In this document: positions 1-10,636 of the stretch, in pieces | Layout of the letters: every line of letters begins with the position of its first letter | How positions within the stretch are numbered: position 1 is the first letter of the stretch | DNA from: Parelaphostrongylus tenuis | Taxonomy: Eukaryota > Nematoda > Chromadorea > Rhabditida > Metastrongylidae | DNA length: 64,000 bases | Assembly: GCA_019055375.1 (NCBI GenBank) | Contig: JAHQIW010007199.1 | Span: forward strand, 186,001 to 250,000 | Reading direction: 5' to 3' | Notes under the pieces: generated by a model | Seen by the model: the letters and a program-made list of their open reading frames with translations, nothing else | What the model was told of the DNA's origin: nothing | Databases searched by the model: none | Translations under genes and position numbers: made by a program

Positions 1-394
1 TTGTAAGGTGTAGAAGTAATTAATTACACATAAAGGTGTAGTTAGTGGAGAAAACATTCTAGATATGATATGAACAGATATGAAGGCTATTATGTACACG
101 AGAATTGGCCATGAAAGTGTCTTTGCACCTGCTAAGTGGCAAGTCTGTCACCAGTGCGGGAAAAGTGATTCCCGCTAAATAAAGTACATGTGAAGACAAG
201 AACTTATCCACCTGCTCTTTCTTATATGAGAAGCTGATTTCTTTTTAAAGCATTAACCCTTCTATATTTACATGATGAAATTGTGTGATTCTTCTTTCAA
301 ATATCCTGAATTTAACCTCAATTTTTCATTTGGTCACTCTCCATAGCAAAGCTATGGTGTTGTAACTATAATGAATGATGGAAAGAGATGAAAA
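1..394. other. AT-rich stretch, nothing recognised
   Basis: No coding frame, transposon motif or RNA gene could be recognised here. Confidence 0.5.
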
Positions 395-475
395 ACTTTG
401 AACCACCGGCGAGGGTTGAACTCGCATTCCAACATTCGGGAGCATGTGCTAACCGCTGCACTATCAGGGCTTCTG
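395..475 (-). repeat. tRNA-like sequence (SINE head or tRNA relic)
   Basis: On the minus strand there is an A-box-like stretch (TAGTGCAGCGGTTAGCAC) followed after about 30 bases by a B-box-like GAGTTCAACCCTC. The spacing is that of a tRNA, but the acceptor arms do not pair well. It is probably a tRNA-derived repeat. No canonical SINE-1 body follows, so it may belong to the tRNA-like foldback group seen near 38 kb. Confidence 0.45.
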
Positions 476-937
476 TTTTGCTAGCACTTTCTGCTGTTAG
501 CTGTGCTTCAATATCGCAAGATCTGCGTCGTCCATTTCGTAGGTCTGGAGTTACTGCCATCTTCTAATCAAGATAGTTGAAGTTAGTCACGAAGACGCCA
601 GCCCATGGTGTTGGTGGTCCTCCAAGTGACACTTGCATTTCCCGAAGTCCAATCTACTGTTATTTTCGCTTTCAAACTTGAGGAGAGATTGTTCGAGCTA
701 TCTGTGGGTGTTGCGTATAATTCTTGACGTAGTTAATCCTTTGAGGCCAAGTGCTACGAAACGCAGCTCGCCACCTGACGTCGCCCTCACTCAACTGCTA
801 CAATCATGTTTCGCGATTCTCGTGCTAATTTATATTGGCTCATGTCGCAATGGAAATAAGGAGGTTTATTCTAAATTGAGGTTCTGAGAAGACATTGTCA
901 TTATGAAATGACGAAATATTTCCGAGAAGGCTTCTGT
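476..937. other. no recognisable feature
   Basis: Short open frames occur but none resembles a known family, and none has splice context that links it to another exon. Confidence 0.4.
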
Positions 938-2524
938 TAGGTTGGGGCAAAAGTAATGGTGATTTCAAACAAATAATTTTCAAAACGGATTTAATTAGGC
1001 TTAAATAGATCTTTATTGATCAAAATAGGCACAGTTACAATTAGCACATTACAAATGAGCTTGCATTGCTTTTCTGTTAGACGACAAGGGATGAGGAAAT
1101 GACCCCTTTCTATGGACAAGAATTTTTCATGAGTAAGTTAGTAATCATTCAAAAGCCTAAATCTCTGGCTACGCGCTACATGGCCGCTTTTTGTTTAGAC
1201 CCTTTTTTAACGGTGTAGCATGAAAATGAAATTATTTTTCACACACGCCGCGCACCTTCATTTTTATCACGCGTAGAATTCGATGGAAGCACGAAAAGCA
1301 TATGAACCTGTAGAGTTAATCTCGTAGCTTTCGAGTCAATCGTTTTATGTAGAGTTCGTTCCAAAGCGGGGAAAATTTCCTAATTAAATGTCAAGTTTCA
1401 CCGCACATGTCTGACGAATAAGACCATCAATTGATCGTCCCGTTCCAGCCCGTGGATAAGCCGGTACACAAGTGCGCCAAACATGTGAAACTCGATCTTA
1501 ATTTCCCTGCTACACTGCAGTGAAAGCAGTAAAGCGGTCTTACAATAGAACAAGCACGGCGTTGGAATTTTGAAACCTACGCTATCGAATGATTACTGAT
1601 AGTCTAAAAAAAAGCTCTGTCCACCGAGGTGCAAATTACCATTTTTTTTTCTTCTACAACACTCTCAGAATAGCTATTTCAGAAAGCAAACACATCTTTT
1701 GAGTTTTTCGATACTTGTGTAATCGAAAGAGTATAGCAGTTTGAGAAGGTAATTTTGTCTAACAAAATATATGCGAGATAGGAAAAAAAAACGCGTAGTC
1801 GTGTGAAATATAACTTTATCCTGGATGCTAAAGTGCTATAAAGACGCTTTTTCGGAAACCGCCCACGTAGGGCTCTAGTCAGAGATTCAAGCTTTTTTAT
1901 GATTACCACTCTAATAAAAAGCTGATCTCCAGCGGAAGGCGGAAAAGTACCGGCTTGCTTATTCCTGCGGCGTAAATTCGGTACCTCGGGATTTGACAAG
2001 CTCTTGAAAAGCATTTGTGCATCCTATCAATTGTGAAAGCGTTTCCGTGCAAAAAATTTTTCGAGATGCTTGAAGATGTGATAGTCGGTGAGCGCGAGAT
2101 TTGGTGAATATGAAAGACGAGCCAAAAATTCATAGCCCACTTCGGTTAACTTCTGAAGCGCTCGTTGTGCCACGTGTAGCTGTCGGCTGGCTGTAATAAA
2201 GCCGTCATTAATTTGGTCCCCCCCTTATTCTGCTTTCCGATTTCTCTCAGTTGGCGAACGACGGTATATTGGTCGACGTTGAGTTCCTCCACAACATCTC
2301 GTGTAGGTTATTGTCAGCTGCCCATAGCCTCGCATGTTCGTCATCTTCAGAGCTCTCGTCTTCTCTACAATACTTCTTGAACCACCGCTGCACTGTGCAT
2401 TCGTTAGCAGTTCCTGTACCAAATGGGTTGATGATGTTGGGCGTTTTCTCTGCTGCTTTACCACCAATTTTGAAATCGAATAAGAAATTTCACGTATATA
2501 AGTGCGTAATGTTTCAACTATTAA
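938..2524 (-). mobile_element. mariner (SETMAR-like lineage) relic, copy 1, carrying a nested insertion
   Basis: The minus strand encodes a broken mariner transposase. Near 2480-2225 an N-terminal paired-type HTH segment is readable (FGTGTANECTVQRWFKKY, then DESSEDDEHAR). From about 2200 to 1920 comes the C-terminal part with LTDYHIFKHLEKFF, which keeps the third catalytic Asp of the DD34D triad. The 938 end reads ttaggttggggcaaaagtaa, a typical mariner terminal inverted repeat. Frameshifts and stops break the frame and the middle of the catalytic domain is missing. A foldback repeat (about 1195-1925) sits between the C-terminus and the 938 end, so the element was invaded after insertion. It is inactive. 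Confidence 0.8.
1195..1925. repeat. foldback element, family R, locus 1
   Basis: The left arm, around 1195-1290, is the reverse complement of a sequence repeated in direct orientation at about 1760-1920. The signature is (reading the right arm) a cgcg...gtgtgaaa core, a cgctttttcggaaacc segment and gattcaagctttt. The same inverted-arm layout recurs at 43.39-43.80 and 54.58-55.70 kb. It interrupts mariner copy 1. No coding frame is seen, so it is probably a non-autonomous foldback DNA element. Confidence 0.55.
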
Positions 2525-2930
2525 GCTAGCGCAAAAGTGATGGCGTTTTTTTCGTTGTTAAAAGTTGCCGTTTGACAGTGGAGCAAATTTCTGATTTAAT
2601 GCGGTAACGGTACATATCACTTCAATGCTTATTTTCCGCTCTATCTCTTCTTGCTGATTTTATTTTACTTTTTTATTTCAAATTAATTTTTGACTATGGA
2701 AAGTGCGTTGGTTTATGCAAAAGTAATCACTGTTTCAAATCACGAGTCATGGATCGATCGCATGGAATCATGGATCGCAAAACTGCAGAGGCAACCCACA
2801 ACACCATCAACGCGTTCAGAAATTGCTGGCGAACGTAGAGTGCAGTGGTGGTACAAGAGTTTCGTAAAATAGATGAGAGCCTTGAAGATGAGGAGCACAG
2901 TGGCCAGCTGTATTGACTTTGTGTAGGATG
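2521..2930 (+). mobile_element. mariner relic, copy 2, 5' end and N-terminus only
   Basis: It begins with a terminal-repeat-like ttaagctagcgcaaaagtgatggcg. The frame then reads RKTAEATHNTIN in one phase and DESLEDEEHSGQL in another, which is the N-terminal HTH and acidic linker of a SETMAR-like mariner transposase. The similarity stops near 2930, before the catalytic domain. It abuts the start of minus-strand copy 1, so two related elements lie head to head. Confidence 0.75.
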
Positions 2931-3194
2931 CTCTCTTGTATTGTTTCCCACGTGGGGATATTCTTTCTCATCATGAGTCGAACAACCTCGAACTTGGATT
3001 ATCAAATCTTTTGTACAATAACATAACTAAAACAAATAGCGTATCAATGATGCAGTTATGAGGTAGATATATAATACACGACCAATAGTTAAAATATCAG
3101 AGAGATAGTTATTTGAGCGTGAGGAAGATATTTTTGGATTGTATATGGGAGTGTTACTGTTACTGTTATATGGGAGTGTTACTGTTAGAAAGAA
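2931..3194. other. spacer with a 25-base tandem duplication
   Basis: A segment containing tatatgggagtgttactgtt occurs twice in tandem at about 3142-3190. Nothing else is recognisable. Confidence 0.5.
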
Positions 3195-3335
3195 AGATAT
3201 GATGCTCAGCGAATTCCTAGAGCAAGGAGGACCCACTGGGCTACTCTTGCGCGCGATAGGGAAAAATGGAAGAGTTGCTGGTACCCGCTCGAGTCACTCG
3301 ACGATCAACGGGACGACAGGTGATACAGGTGATAT
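3195..3335 (+). mobile_element. RTE LINE 3' tail fragment
   Basis: This segment matches the last coding bases of the RTE copy at 16140-16300 (ggctactct, gataggga, cgctcgagtcactcgacgatc). One frame reads WATLARDREKW-like residues (TGLLLRAIGKN in a shifted frame), which is the C-terminal signature of RTE reverse transcriptases. Only the 3' end is present, the usual product of 5' truncation. Confidence 0.75.
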
Positions 3336-3339
3336 GGGA

Positions 3340-3809
3340 GTGTATTGAGGAACGAGCTCCTGAATTATGTATGTGAAGTTTAGTGAGAAGTAGGTGACAT
3401 TTGAGGCACGCGAATAACTATGAAAAGTTCTTGTGGTATAATACGATGTGCGGATGTGAGATAGATTTCCATATAATCGAATACCACTAGAAGTGAGCAT
3501 TCTAACATGTTACGTAAGTGGCGTGACGAGTATGAGGGCTCAATTACCTTTAAGGGTAATATAGTCATTTTGCTTCTCACCACGTGATGTCAAATTTCGC
3601 CCAGGTTTTGTAATGGCGGCGCCGCGTCTCGTGAGAACAAAAGCAAACAGCCAGACAAGCTTGCACAGATGATTGCGGAGTTGCGTTTTGTAGGAAAGCG
3701 CCGCCTCCCTATCAGCGCTGGTCCTCAAAAAGTTAACACTATTTTGGCTTATGCTAATCAAAGCGAATTTGAACTGAGAAATTCTTATGACCGACTATGG
3801 ATTAAAGTT
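3340..3809. other. no recognisable feature
   Basis: I could not assign this stretch to a gene or repeat family. Confidence 0.4.
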
Positions 3810-4640
3810 GGTATGGCTAGAATAACTATGTACCTGTAGTCGAGATACCCCCAAAAACACTAAAGTGCCAATCAACCCCTAACCCACTGTTTGACCCTCC
3901 GCTAAGCGACAAAGTGCCAAGTCTGCACAAACGATAGATACGGCGTTTGTGTGTGATTTGGTCTAAATTATCTAATCTCTTGCGAGGCATGCAGTAACGA
4001 ATACATTGGCGAAACGGGTAGTTTACTCTGCATCCGTGTAAAAGAACGCCTACTTGGAATACGAAATTCTGACCCAGAAACTCAAATAGGCAAGCATAGG
4101 AAACAAAAACATGCAGTGGCAACGTTCGACGTCAAATTCAGTGTCCTCGCACACTAATCAAAAATATCAGCGCGTAAAGCTTTGAAAGCCTTCTGAATAC
4201 ATAGTGAAAGCTCAAAAATGAACCGCAAAGAAGAGTACCTTGTAATTAAGCGTGATCTTGCACCAACCTCAAGCAAATCTTTCCGGCCTGAGTCAGGCAC
4301 AACCTCAATTATGCATTGAATCTCAGCGGCTGGTCTTCAGTGAACAATTGGAAGATCTAAAACATCTAAACGGTGAATGTTTTGCAATGAAGCTTTCTAG
4401 CATGCTATCCAAAACTTGTTTCTTACGTTTTCTGCTGGGGTTCTAGAGGTTTTCGGCTGGATGGAATGCAAATCAACTTGATCTTTCTCGACTCCGAAGA
4501 AGTCGAGAAGCCGAAGAGTGAGCAACTGTATTATGCAGTTTTACTGTACTGTTGTATGCAATACTGTACTCTGTGTTGTACTGCATTACTACTACTTATT
4601 TGACACTACTGCTACCACCTCGGAACAGCTTATCAAGGTA
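3810..4640 (+). mobile_element. Penelope-like element 3' end with GIY-YIG nuclease, copy A
   Basis: The plus strand at about 3960-4140 reads LISCEACSNEYIGETGSLLC followed by IRVKERLLGIRNSD, the core of the GIY-YIG endonuclease domain fused to Penelope-like reverse transcriptases. The Tyr of NEYIGET and the Arg of CIRVKE are kept. A frameshift or stop precedes the domain. The 3' untranslated part (4160-4640) matches that of copy B at 9900-10350 base by base in many blocks. No reverse transcriptase is recognisable upstream, so the copy is 5' truncated. Confidence 0.75.
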
Positions 4641-4813
4641 AAACTACTGAGTTGAGAAGATCAAGCACGAGAGCAGAGCGATATGCTCGGATGTTGGCTG
4701 TTTCGACGAAGCATCTGTGACAAATGAACTGCTGTGGGAGTGACTTTTCGTCCAGTTAACTTGCAGGTGTTAGCCTGTAACTTGCTAACAAGCACAGTTC
4801 GGCGGCCAGCTGC

Positions 4814-5047
4814 AAGGCGAAAACCAGTCATCCCGCTGGCCAAAGACACTAACGATTATCATGACTAGTTGCCTGATTACGATGATTATTTACAAGTGAA
4901 TATTAAATATTTAATGTTTTGCAATAAGAACAGCGAAAAACCAGCCATCCCGCTGGCCAAAGCCATTAACGGTTGCCATGACTAATTGCTGATTACGTTG
5001 ATTATTTACAAGTAAATATTAAACATTTAATGCTTTGCAGTAGGAAC
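4814..5047. repeat. tandem duplication, 117-base unit
   Basis: Two successive copies of a unit containing tcccgctggccaaag (first at 4831, again at 4948) and ending taagaacag / taggaacag are separated by exactly 117 bases. There are few differences, so the duplication is fairly young. It lies immediately upstream of mariner copy 3. Confidence 0.85.
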
Positions 5048-5329
5048 AGGCATAGATGAAGAAGGAAAGTGGCTGTTGTGAGAAGAGTAACTGCTATGCC
5101 GGCCATGGGAAGTTTACAACGACCAAGATTACACGAGATGTTGCGAAGGAACTCAACATCTGCCAATATACGGTCGTTCTCCAAATGAAGAAAATTGGAA
5201 AGGTGAAAAAGGTCGGTGCAAGAGTAATGACGGTACGATTACAATATGTCATTTTAATCATTTTTTGAGCCACGCATGTGGTCTATTATGTAATTGCTGA
5301 CATATAGTGCAAAATGTTCGTCGTCGCCT

Positions 5330-5535
5330 ATCTTAGCGGGGAATGAGCGCCCCGAGAGGATTGGCTAAAGACGAGAAGGGCACCGCCCGACTGATGAGAC
5401 CGTCAAGATTGAAACACGTGTATCGGGCTCTATAAGTCAGCCCTTATATAACAGAACACATGTATGGCTCAAAAAATAATTATGTGGCATATTGGAATTT
5501 GAGGGTGGTCTTAAGAAACACTCGAAACGAAAGGT
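5330..5535 (+). repeat. hammerhead-bearing repeat, single copy
   Basis: It matches the tandem repeat at 42.2-42.7 kb in order: cgcccgactga, gaaacacgtgtatcgggc, agccctta, tggctcaaa, gtggtctta and cactcga. It sits between two halves of a mariner transposase, so it appears inserted there. Confidence 0.75.
5385..5428 (+). ncRNA. hammerhead ribozyme motif
   Basis: The conserved core CTGATGA (5391-5397) and GAA (5411-5413) are exact. Stem I is 6 perfect pairs (GCCCGA 5385-5390 with TCGGGC 5423-5428). Stem III is the self-complementary ACAC/GTGT with no loop bases, and the residue before the scissile bond is A5422. Stem II (5398-5410) is degenerate, with about three weak pairs. Very short stems III are known for ribozymes of Penelope-like elements and retrozymes, which often work as dimers. 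Activity of this copy is doubtful. Confidence 0.7.
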
Positions 5536-5925
5536 TTGATTACAGTCAGCCGACAGCCACATGTGGAACAAAGAACGTCTCAGAAGTTAAGCAAAATGAG
5601 CTACAAATTTCTGCCTCGTCCTTCATATTCGTCTGATCTGATCACCGACTATCATACCTTCGAGCATCTTGACAACTTCTTGCACGGAAGCGCTTTCCAC
5701 AATCAACAAAATTCGCAAAAAGCTTCACAAGAGCTCATCAAATCCCTAGGCACCGATTTATACGATACACAAATAAGCAACCTTATTTCCAATTGGCAAG
5801 AACGGTTGATTATAATGGTTTCTATTTTGATCAGTAAACATGTGTTTGGGCCTATTTATAATCATTTAGAAATTCACGCTTTGGAACCTCCGTCAAATCT
5901 GCGCCAACCTAATATAGATATAATA

Positions 5926-6869
5926 TTGGCAAGAATGTGTCCATTTGTCAAAAAAATTCCTTACGTTTCAACCATTTCGCTGTGAAAGGAACATATTTCG
6001 AGATGTTAAATAACACTTATTTCTTTCTTTTTCAAGGTGATGTTCTCGTAATCATTTGATAGCTTGAGAAATGTCGATTTTTATACAAAGCTTGCTTTGT
6101 GGAACGACCTTTATACTACGTTTTACTAATAAAAAAAACAAAATTTTGTCTCGCAGTGTAATGTTCCAATTTTACAGCGGTTTTTCGGCTATTATGTAGT
6201 GAAATTTCGACATAAGAAAACTTTATTGTTACAAAAAGATGTGATATTAGTGAAAGAACTCTAATAAATGTGCTCTCAGTGAGAAGAAAGCACATGTATC
6301 CTGAAAATTTCCATTTGAAATTACGAATTGCGTGGAATTCGAATCCCAATTAGTGAAATGTACTTGTGCTACTTTGGCTTTTTTCCAGAAGGGAGCTTTT
6401 CCATTAAACTATTTTTTCGAAAACGCATTTTTCACAATGAAAATGTGTTAGAAGAAACTCATGTAGAAGACTTTGAGTATGTGAGCGGAGCAAGCCTTGA
6501 TAGACTTTGCATTCATTTATTTGAGGACTTCTTTGGAAAAGATGCAGCGATTTATAAAGTTTTTGTCATGATATAAGTGGATACATTGTAAACATATTGA
6601 ACATATAAATTACTATTAACCATAAGCTAATATAGATCAATAATATAAATTATCATTGGCCATGAGACGCAAAACAAAGTCTCTTCTACAAATCTACGAA
6701 GTGCAGAAAAAATCTGTCAATTTTCATTTGGTTAATTTTAGCATTGATATGATATTTTTTATTGATGCGATTATATTAAGTTTCTTGTTCAAGGTTGGTC
6801 TAGAATGTGTTTTATGTAATTGTCTATTTTGAATTATGCTCAACTTATGGAACATAAGAATAAGCATTT
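5926..6869. other. AT-rich stretch, nothing recognised
   Basis: Only short chance frames are present. No family match is seen. Confidence 0.4.
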
Positions 6870-7560
6870 CGCAGTAGTCGAGTTGCACAAGATGCTCGCA
6901 CACCTTTCCGTCGCAGTGGTCTCAAGCGGATATTGGAAGTGAACCACTCCACAATCGCAGCAACCGACGTTGACTTTTCAAGGAGGATCAGGAAATGTGC
7001 GCAGTAGCAAAAACCATAGGCCACAGTCCTATGCGGCCTCAGTTGTGTCTGAACCGGTAGTGGTGCTGCCTGGAAAACGCCGTTGCTCTTCATCGATGGA
7101 AAGGTCAAAATTAACGCTGCCATCGCCATCTATTACCAGCAAGTTTTACGCAGTTTACACGAGCCTTTAAGTACTGAACATTTGGCGTAGATGGATTTAA
7201 GCTTCAGCAGGACTGAGCTTTTGAGCATTCTGCCAGTTAGACGATTGCCATCTGTCAAGAGCAGTTGCCAGGCTTTTGACGCAAGGACAATTGGCCGTCA
7301 AATTCGCTATATCTCAACCTGATGGACATAGAACCTGACGTTTGATCTATATTGTAGGAAGAAGTCTTGGCTACTTGCCACACCAACGCAGACTCGCTCA
7401 AAACGGTTCTACGCGCGCTTGCAATTAAATTACGGTGGAAACATGTGCGCGAATATTGTTCAACTCAACTACTGCGTTGATTTCACGATTCGTAACTTAA
7501 GCACAACTGAAAATGGGCGAAAAATCAAGGAAATTTTGACCGACGTTGAACAGGACATTC
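6870..7560 (+). mobile_element. Tc1-like transposase relic
   Basis: Several frames on the plus strand together read like a Tc1-family DDE transposase. PLLFIDGKVKIN and YYQQVLRSLHEPL are near 7080-7170. Next come a QQD-like block (7210), a QLPGF...KDNWPSNS block (7265-7300) and NLMDIEPDV...SILEEVL (7320-7370). This is the order of the second and third catalytic Asp regions and the C-terminal part. At least four frameshifts or stops break it. The N-terminal HTH and terminal repeats were not identified. Confidence 0.65.
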
Positions 7561-7879
7561 AATAAAATCATCAACACTGACAAGAAAATACCATATCGAT
7601 GCTAAAGCTAACAAAATGAACATTGACGGAACTTTTTCTGCACCTTTTATAGAAGTCACAATTTTTAGAACTTCACTAGTAATAAAAAGCTGCTCCAAAT
7701 TATATATGAAGTGGTATCGGTTTGCAAAATGCAACAACTATGTTTGATCAACAAGTCGTTGTTTTGTGATTTTTAGCATGTTTCAACTAAAAATAACCTC
7801 GCTGAAAATTCTTCATTCAAATCTTATCTTTTACTGATAACAAATCCCTTTAAGTGGCAAAAAAGTGTGAATGATCACG
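7561..7879. other. no recognisable feature
   Basis: Nothing assignable is seen in this AT-rich stretch. Confidence 0.4.
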
Positions 7880-8870
7880 GAACTACGACATCCAGAGATT
7901 ACGTGCTCCATCTGTAAGGTTGACCGCGCGAACTGCCGCGCGAGCAATCAGCATGGCGCTGTTTGCTGTCAACGGTGGTTCTCGAAGAAATGAACTATCA
8001 GCCAGCTTCTCTGCTACATGGTAAGGCTCTGAGAGAATTGTTGAGTTGAAACGGTGAGCTCGGAGTCTTGTGACCGTTGAACTGTCGGCAGTTTCTTTGA
8101 AAGGCCCAGATGCAACCCACGATACTATTCTTCTGATGTCCAACTCTTTCCTCATGTTATTCTCCATGTTCATTGCTTTCAAGATACACATAAGAGATAG
8201 TTTCTGATCAGTGAACCAAACAGTTCGAATTGTTCACTTCCGCCCTATAAAATTCTAATGAGTTGTGTCTGCGTCCTATGTATCTACACTTCCATTTCTT
8301 CCTCCGCGTTTGTTAAATCTCACTGGACATCGCCTGGATATCGCTAATGCTTCTGCTAAGGTTGACGATCTCTTTAGCAAAGCAAATGCTTGGTAGGAAT
8401 ATTTTATCAATAGGTAGCCTCTCTCATTCCATTTGAGTGATTTCATTAGCCACTGCAGTGTGTCTGTATACAGGGTTGGCGAGATACTGCCGCATTCTCA
8501 AACTTCTTTTCCATTTGAATAGTAAAGATCGATGGAAACGTTGCATACAGTAGGATCTGCAATACGATTAAATTTCAAGTTTCTTCGCCCTGAAATCTTT
8601 GTTTGATGAATTGAGGCGAATTCAGCATAACTTTTAAATTCTTCAACATCCAGCTTGTAGTTCTCGGTCGGGTCTTCCTTTATTTACTGCTCATTAGAGG
8701 AGAAGATATTATTTCGAATATTTTAGTCTTACACTTTGTTCTTGGACAAAAGGAAGAATTCTTTTCCACATGACTGAATCGAATGCTTGCGTGGTGAAAG
8801 CGGTGATCAAATCTAATACAGCATCCAGGCATGGGTAGTATTTTTAAGAAGCGCAATTTTCCATGAGAAG
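7880..8870 (-). other. unrecognised coding-like region on the minus strand
   Basis: The minus strand has a 102-residue open frame (7883-8191) and, upstream of it, protein-like stretches interrupted by stops (for example LKFNRIADPTVCNVSIDLYY near 8530-8580). Its composition is more protein-like than that of its surroundings. I do not recognise the family. A decayed retroelement or a host pseudogene is possible. Confidence 0.3.
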
Positions 8871-9499
8871 CCAACTAGAGAAAACAAGCCAGTCGATTGC
8901 CTCTTCTCTCAGCTTTCACGTGGAAAGTTTATAAAAAATATTCGAACATCACCATTCTATGTCTAAAATGGAGACCTTAATAATCGCTCTCCGGCCGTTA
9001 TCTTCTGTAAGTATATAGATTATTGTTTTATCGTCTGCTCAACGCAATAGGACATGGGCAAATGTTCGCTTTGTTAAGTAGTCAGTCGGATTACATGAAA
9101 TTCACCCGTTAGAAACCGAAACCAAATTAGCTTCCATTTTTCAACGTTCACGTCAACCGATTCCGGGACTTCTACAACACAAAATGGTACAGCAACCCAG
9201 GCAACAAAAGCATCCTGATTTATTACCTTTCTTTTCATCCGTCACACACAAAGCACTTGTGAAGAACATATTTCAAACAGCTATAAATGTGAAGCACAGA
9301 AAAAGAACACAAGGTAGATTTTCCAAGCTTGGCGCGCAATGTAGCCATCTCTAACGGCTACGATACGGTAGGAGCTCTTCAGGTTAGATTAAGAATATAT
9401 TCGCCACCCCTAAGCGGGAAGCCTGTGAGAATAAGGTTACACGCATACTGCCCTAATTTTTAACGAAGTAAGTACACCTATTAAACGCTGCCTTAAAAA
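8871..9499. other. no recognisable feature
   Basis: No family match or RNA gene is seen. Confidence 0.4.
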
Positions 9500-10350
9500 A
9501 AGGTATGTTTGGATTAATTGGTATCAGTAGTCGAGATATCGTCAAATATACTAAAGCGCCAATTAATTAGTCTGCAATCAACTGAATGACCACCTTCTGC
9601 GAAACGAAAGAGTGCCAAGTTTGCTAAAACGATGGAGACGCATGATTCATGGCGACTGCATGAGATCTGGTACAATTTACCTAATCTCTTGCAATGCACG
9701 TAGGGATGAATATATTGGCGAAACGAGTAAACCACTCTGCATCCGTGTAAAAGAGCACCTAGCTGGGAAACGTAACTCCGACCTGAAAACCCCACTTAGC
9801 ACGCATAGGGAACAAAAGCATAAAGAAGCAGATTTTAATTTTTACATTATCTATACTCGCACAGGAATCATAAACATCCGCTCGTAAACTTTGGAAGCCT
9901 TTTGGATTCATAATAAAGCCCCAAAAATGAACCGCAAAAAGGAGTGCGCCGTATTAGCGCGTGACCATACCTCAAACTAATCTTCTTGACCTAAGAGAGG
10001 CACAGTCTGACTTACGCACTGACTTTAAGTGGCAGGTCTTCAATGAATAATTGAAAGACGTAAAACATCTAAACGGTGAGTGTTTCAGAATGAAGCTTTT
10101 CACTATGCGATGCACAAATGCTTTCATACGTTTTCCGTTGAGGTTATGGAGGTTATGCATGCTTTGACTGAGTGGATTGCGGATCAATTTGACCTTTCGA
10201 GGCTCTGAAGAAGGCGAGCTTCGCCAAAACGTTGGCCAATGCGCGATTATTGTATTGTCTGTGCTGTAATACTACACTGTATCATTGTTCTACACTAATA
10301 TTCAAGAATTACTGTTATCAACAGCTCGGAACTGCTTAACATTACAAACT
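9500..10350 (+). mobile_element. Penelope-like element 3' end with GIY-YIG nuclease, copy B
   Basis: An uninterrupted frame at 9612-9887 reads SGTIYLISCNARRDEYIGET, then CIRVKEHLAGKRNSD and HREQKHKEADF. This is a GIY-YIG nuclease core with the Y-I, YIG and Arg/Glu-His motifs intact, of the type fused to the C-terminus of Penelope-like reverse transcriptases. The flanks match copy A (3810-4640) on both sides. The reverse transcriptase is absent. This copy is better preserved than copy A. Confidence 0.8.
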
Positions 10351-10636
10351 AGTGATTTTTTTCCAGCTATGCCGAAGTTAATAGATAGTCGGCTTTGAGA
10401 GCTGTGACTTCTGCGAACAGAAATGAAGCAGAAGGATCTCCGAACCTAATAAGACAAATGACTATTTGTAATGATTAAGAATTGTACTTCCTTGGACTTG
10501 GCTTATAAGAAAACGACGCCTCAAACGATAAGTCCAGCGAGATTGAGGTCAGGTCTCTCTTGCACTTCACTTCCGCAAGTGATGGTAGCTATAAATTGTT
10601 CCACAGATCACCATCTTTAAAAAATTTTTGCTGCGT
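10351..10636. other. spacer
   Basis: Nothing recognised between the Penelope-like copy and the first RTE copy. Confidence 0.4.

Larger units (their letters stand above)
5048..5925 (+). mobile_element. mariner relic, copy 3, interrupted by a ribozyme-bearing repeat
   Basis: Residues encoded at about 5100-5230 (KFTTTKITRDVAKEL, then MKKIGKVKKV) are the second HTH of a SETMAR-like mariner. From 5536 a long frame reads PHVEQRTSQKLSKMSYKFLP, then DYHTFEHLDNFL and FHNQQNSQKA, the C-terminal catalytic part with the third Asp kept. The 3' terminal repeat ends near 5915 (gcgccaacctaa). The segment with the first two catalytic Asp residues is missing. A 200-base hammerhead repeat occupies the gap (5330-5535). 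Inactive. Confidence 0.8.

Noticed and set aside
5002..5184. Minus-strand frame (MENDRILADVEFL) similar to the plus-strand frame at 2251 (MANDGILVDVEFL)
   Set aside because: Both are antisense to the mariner HTH coding segment. The similarity reflects the transposase on the other strand.
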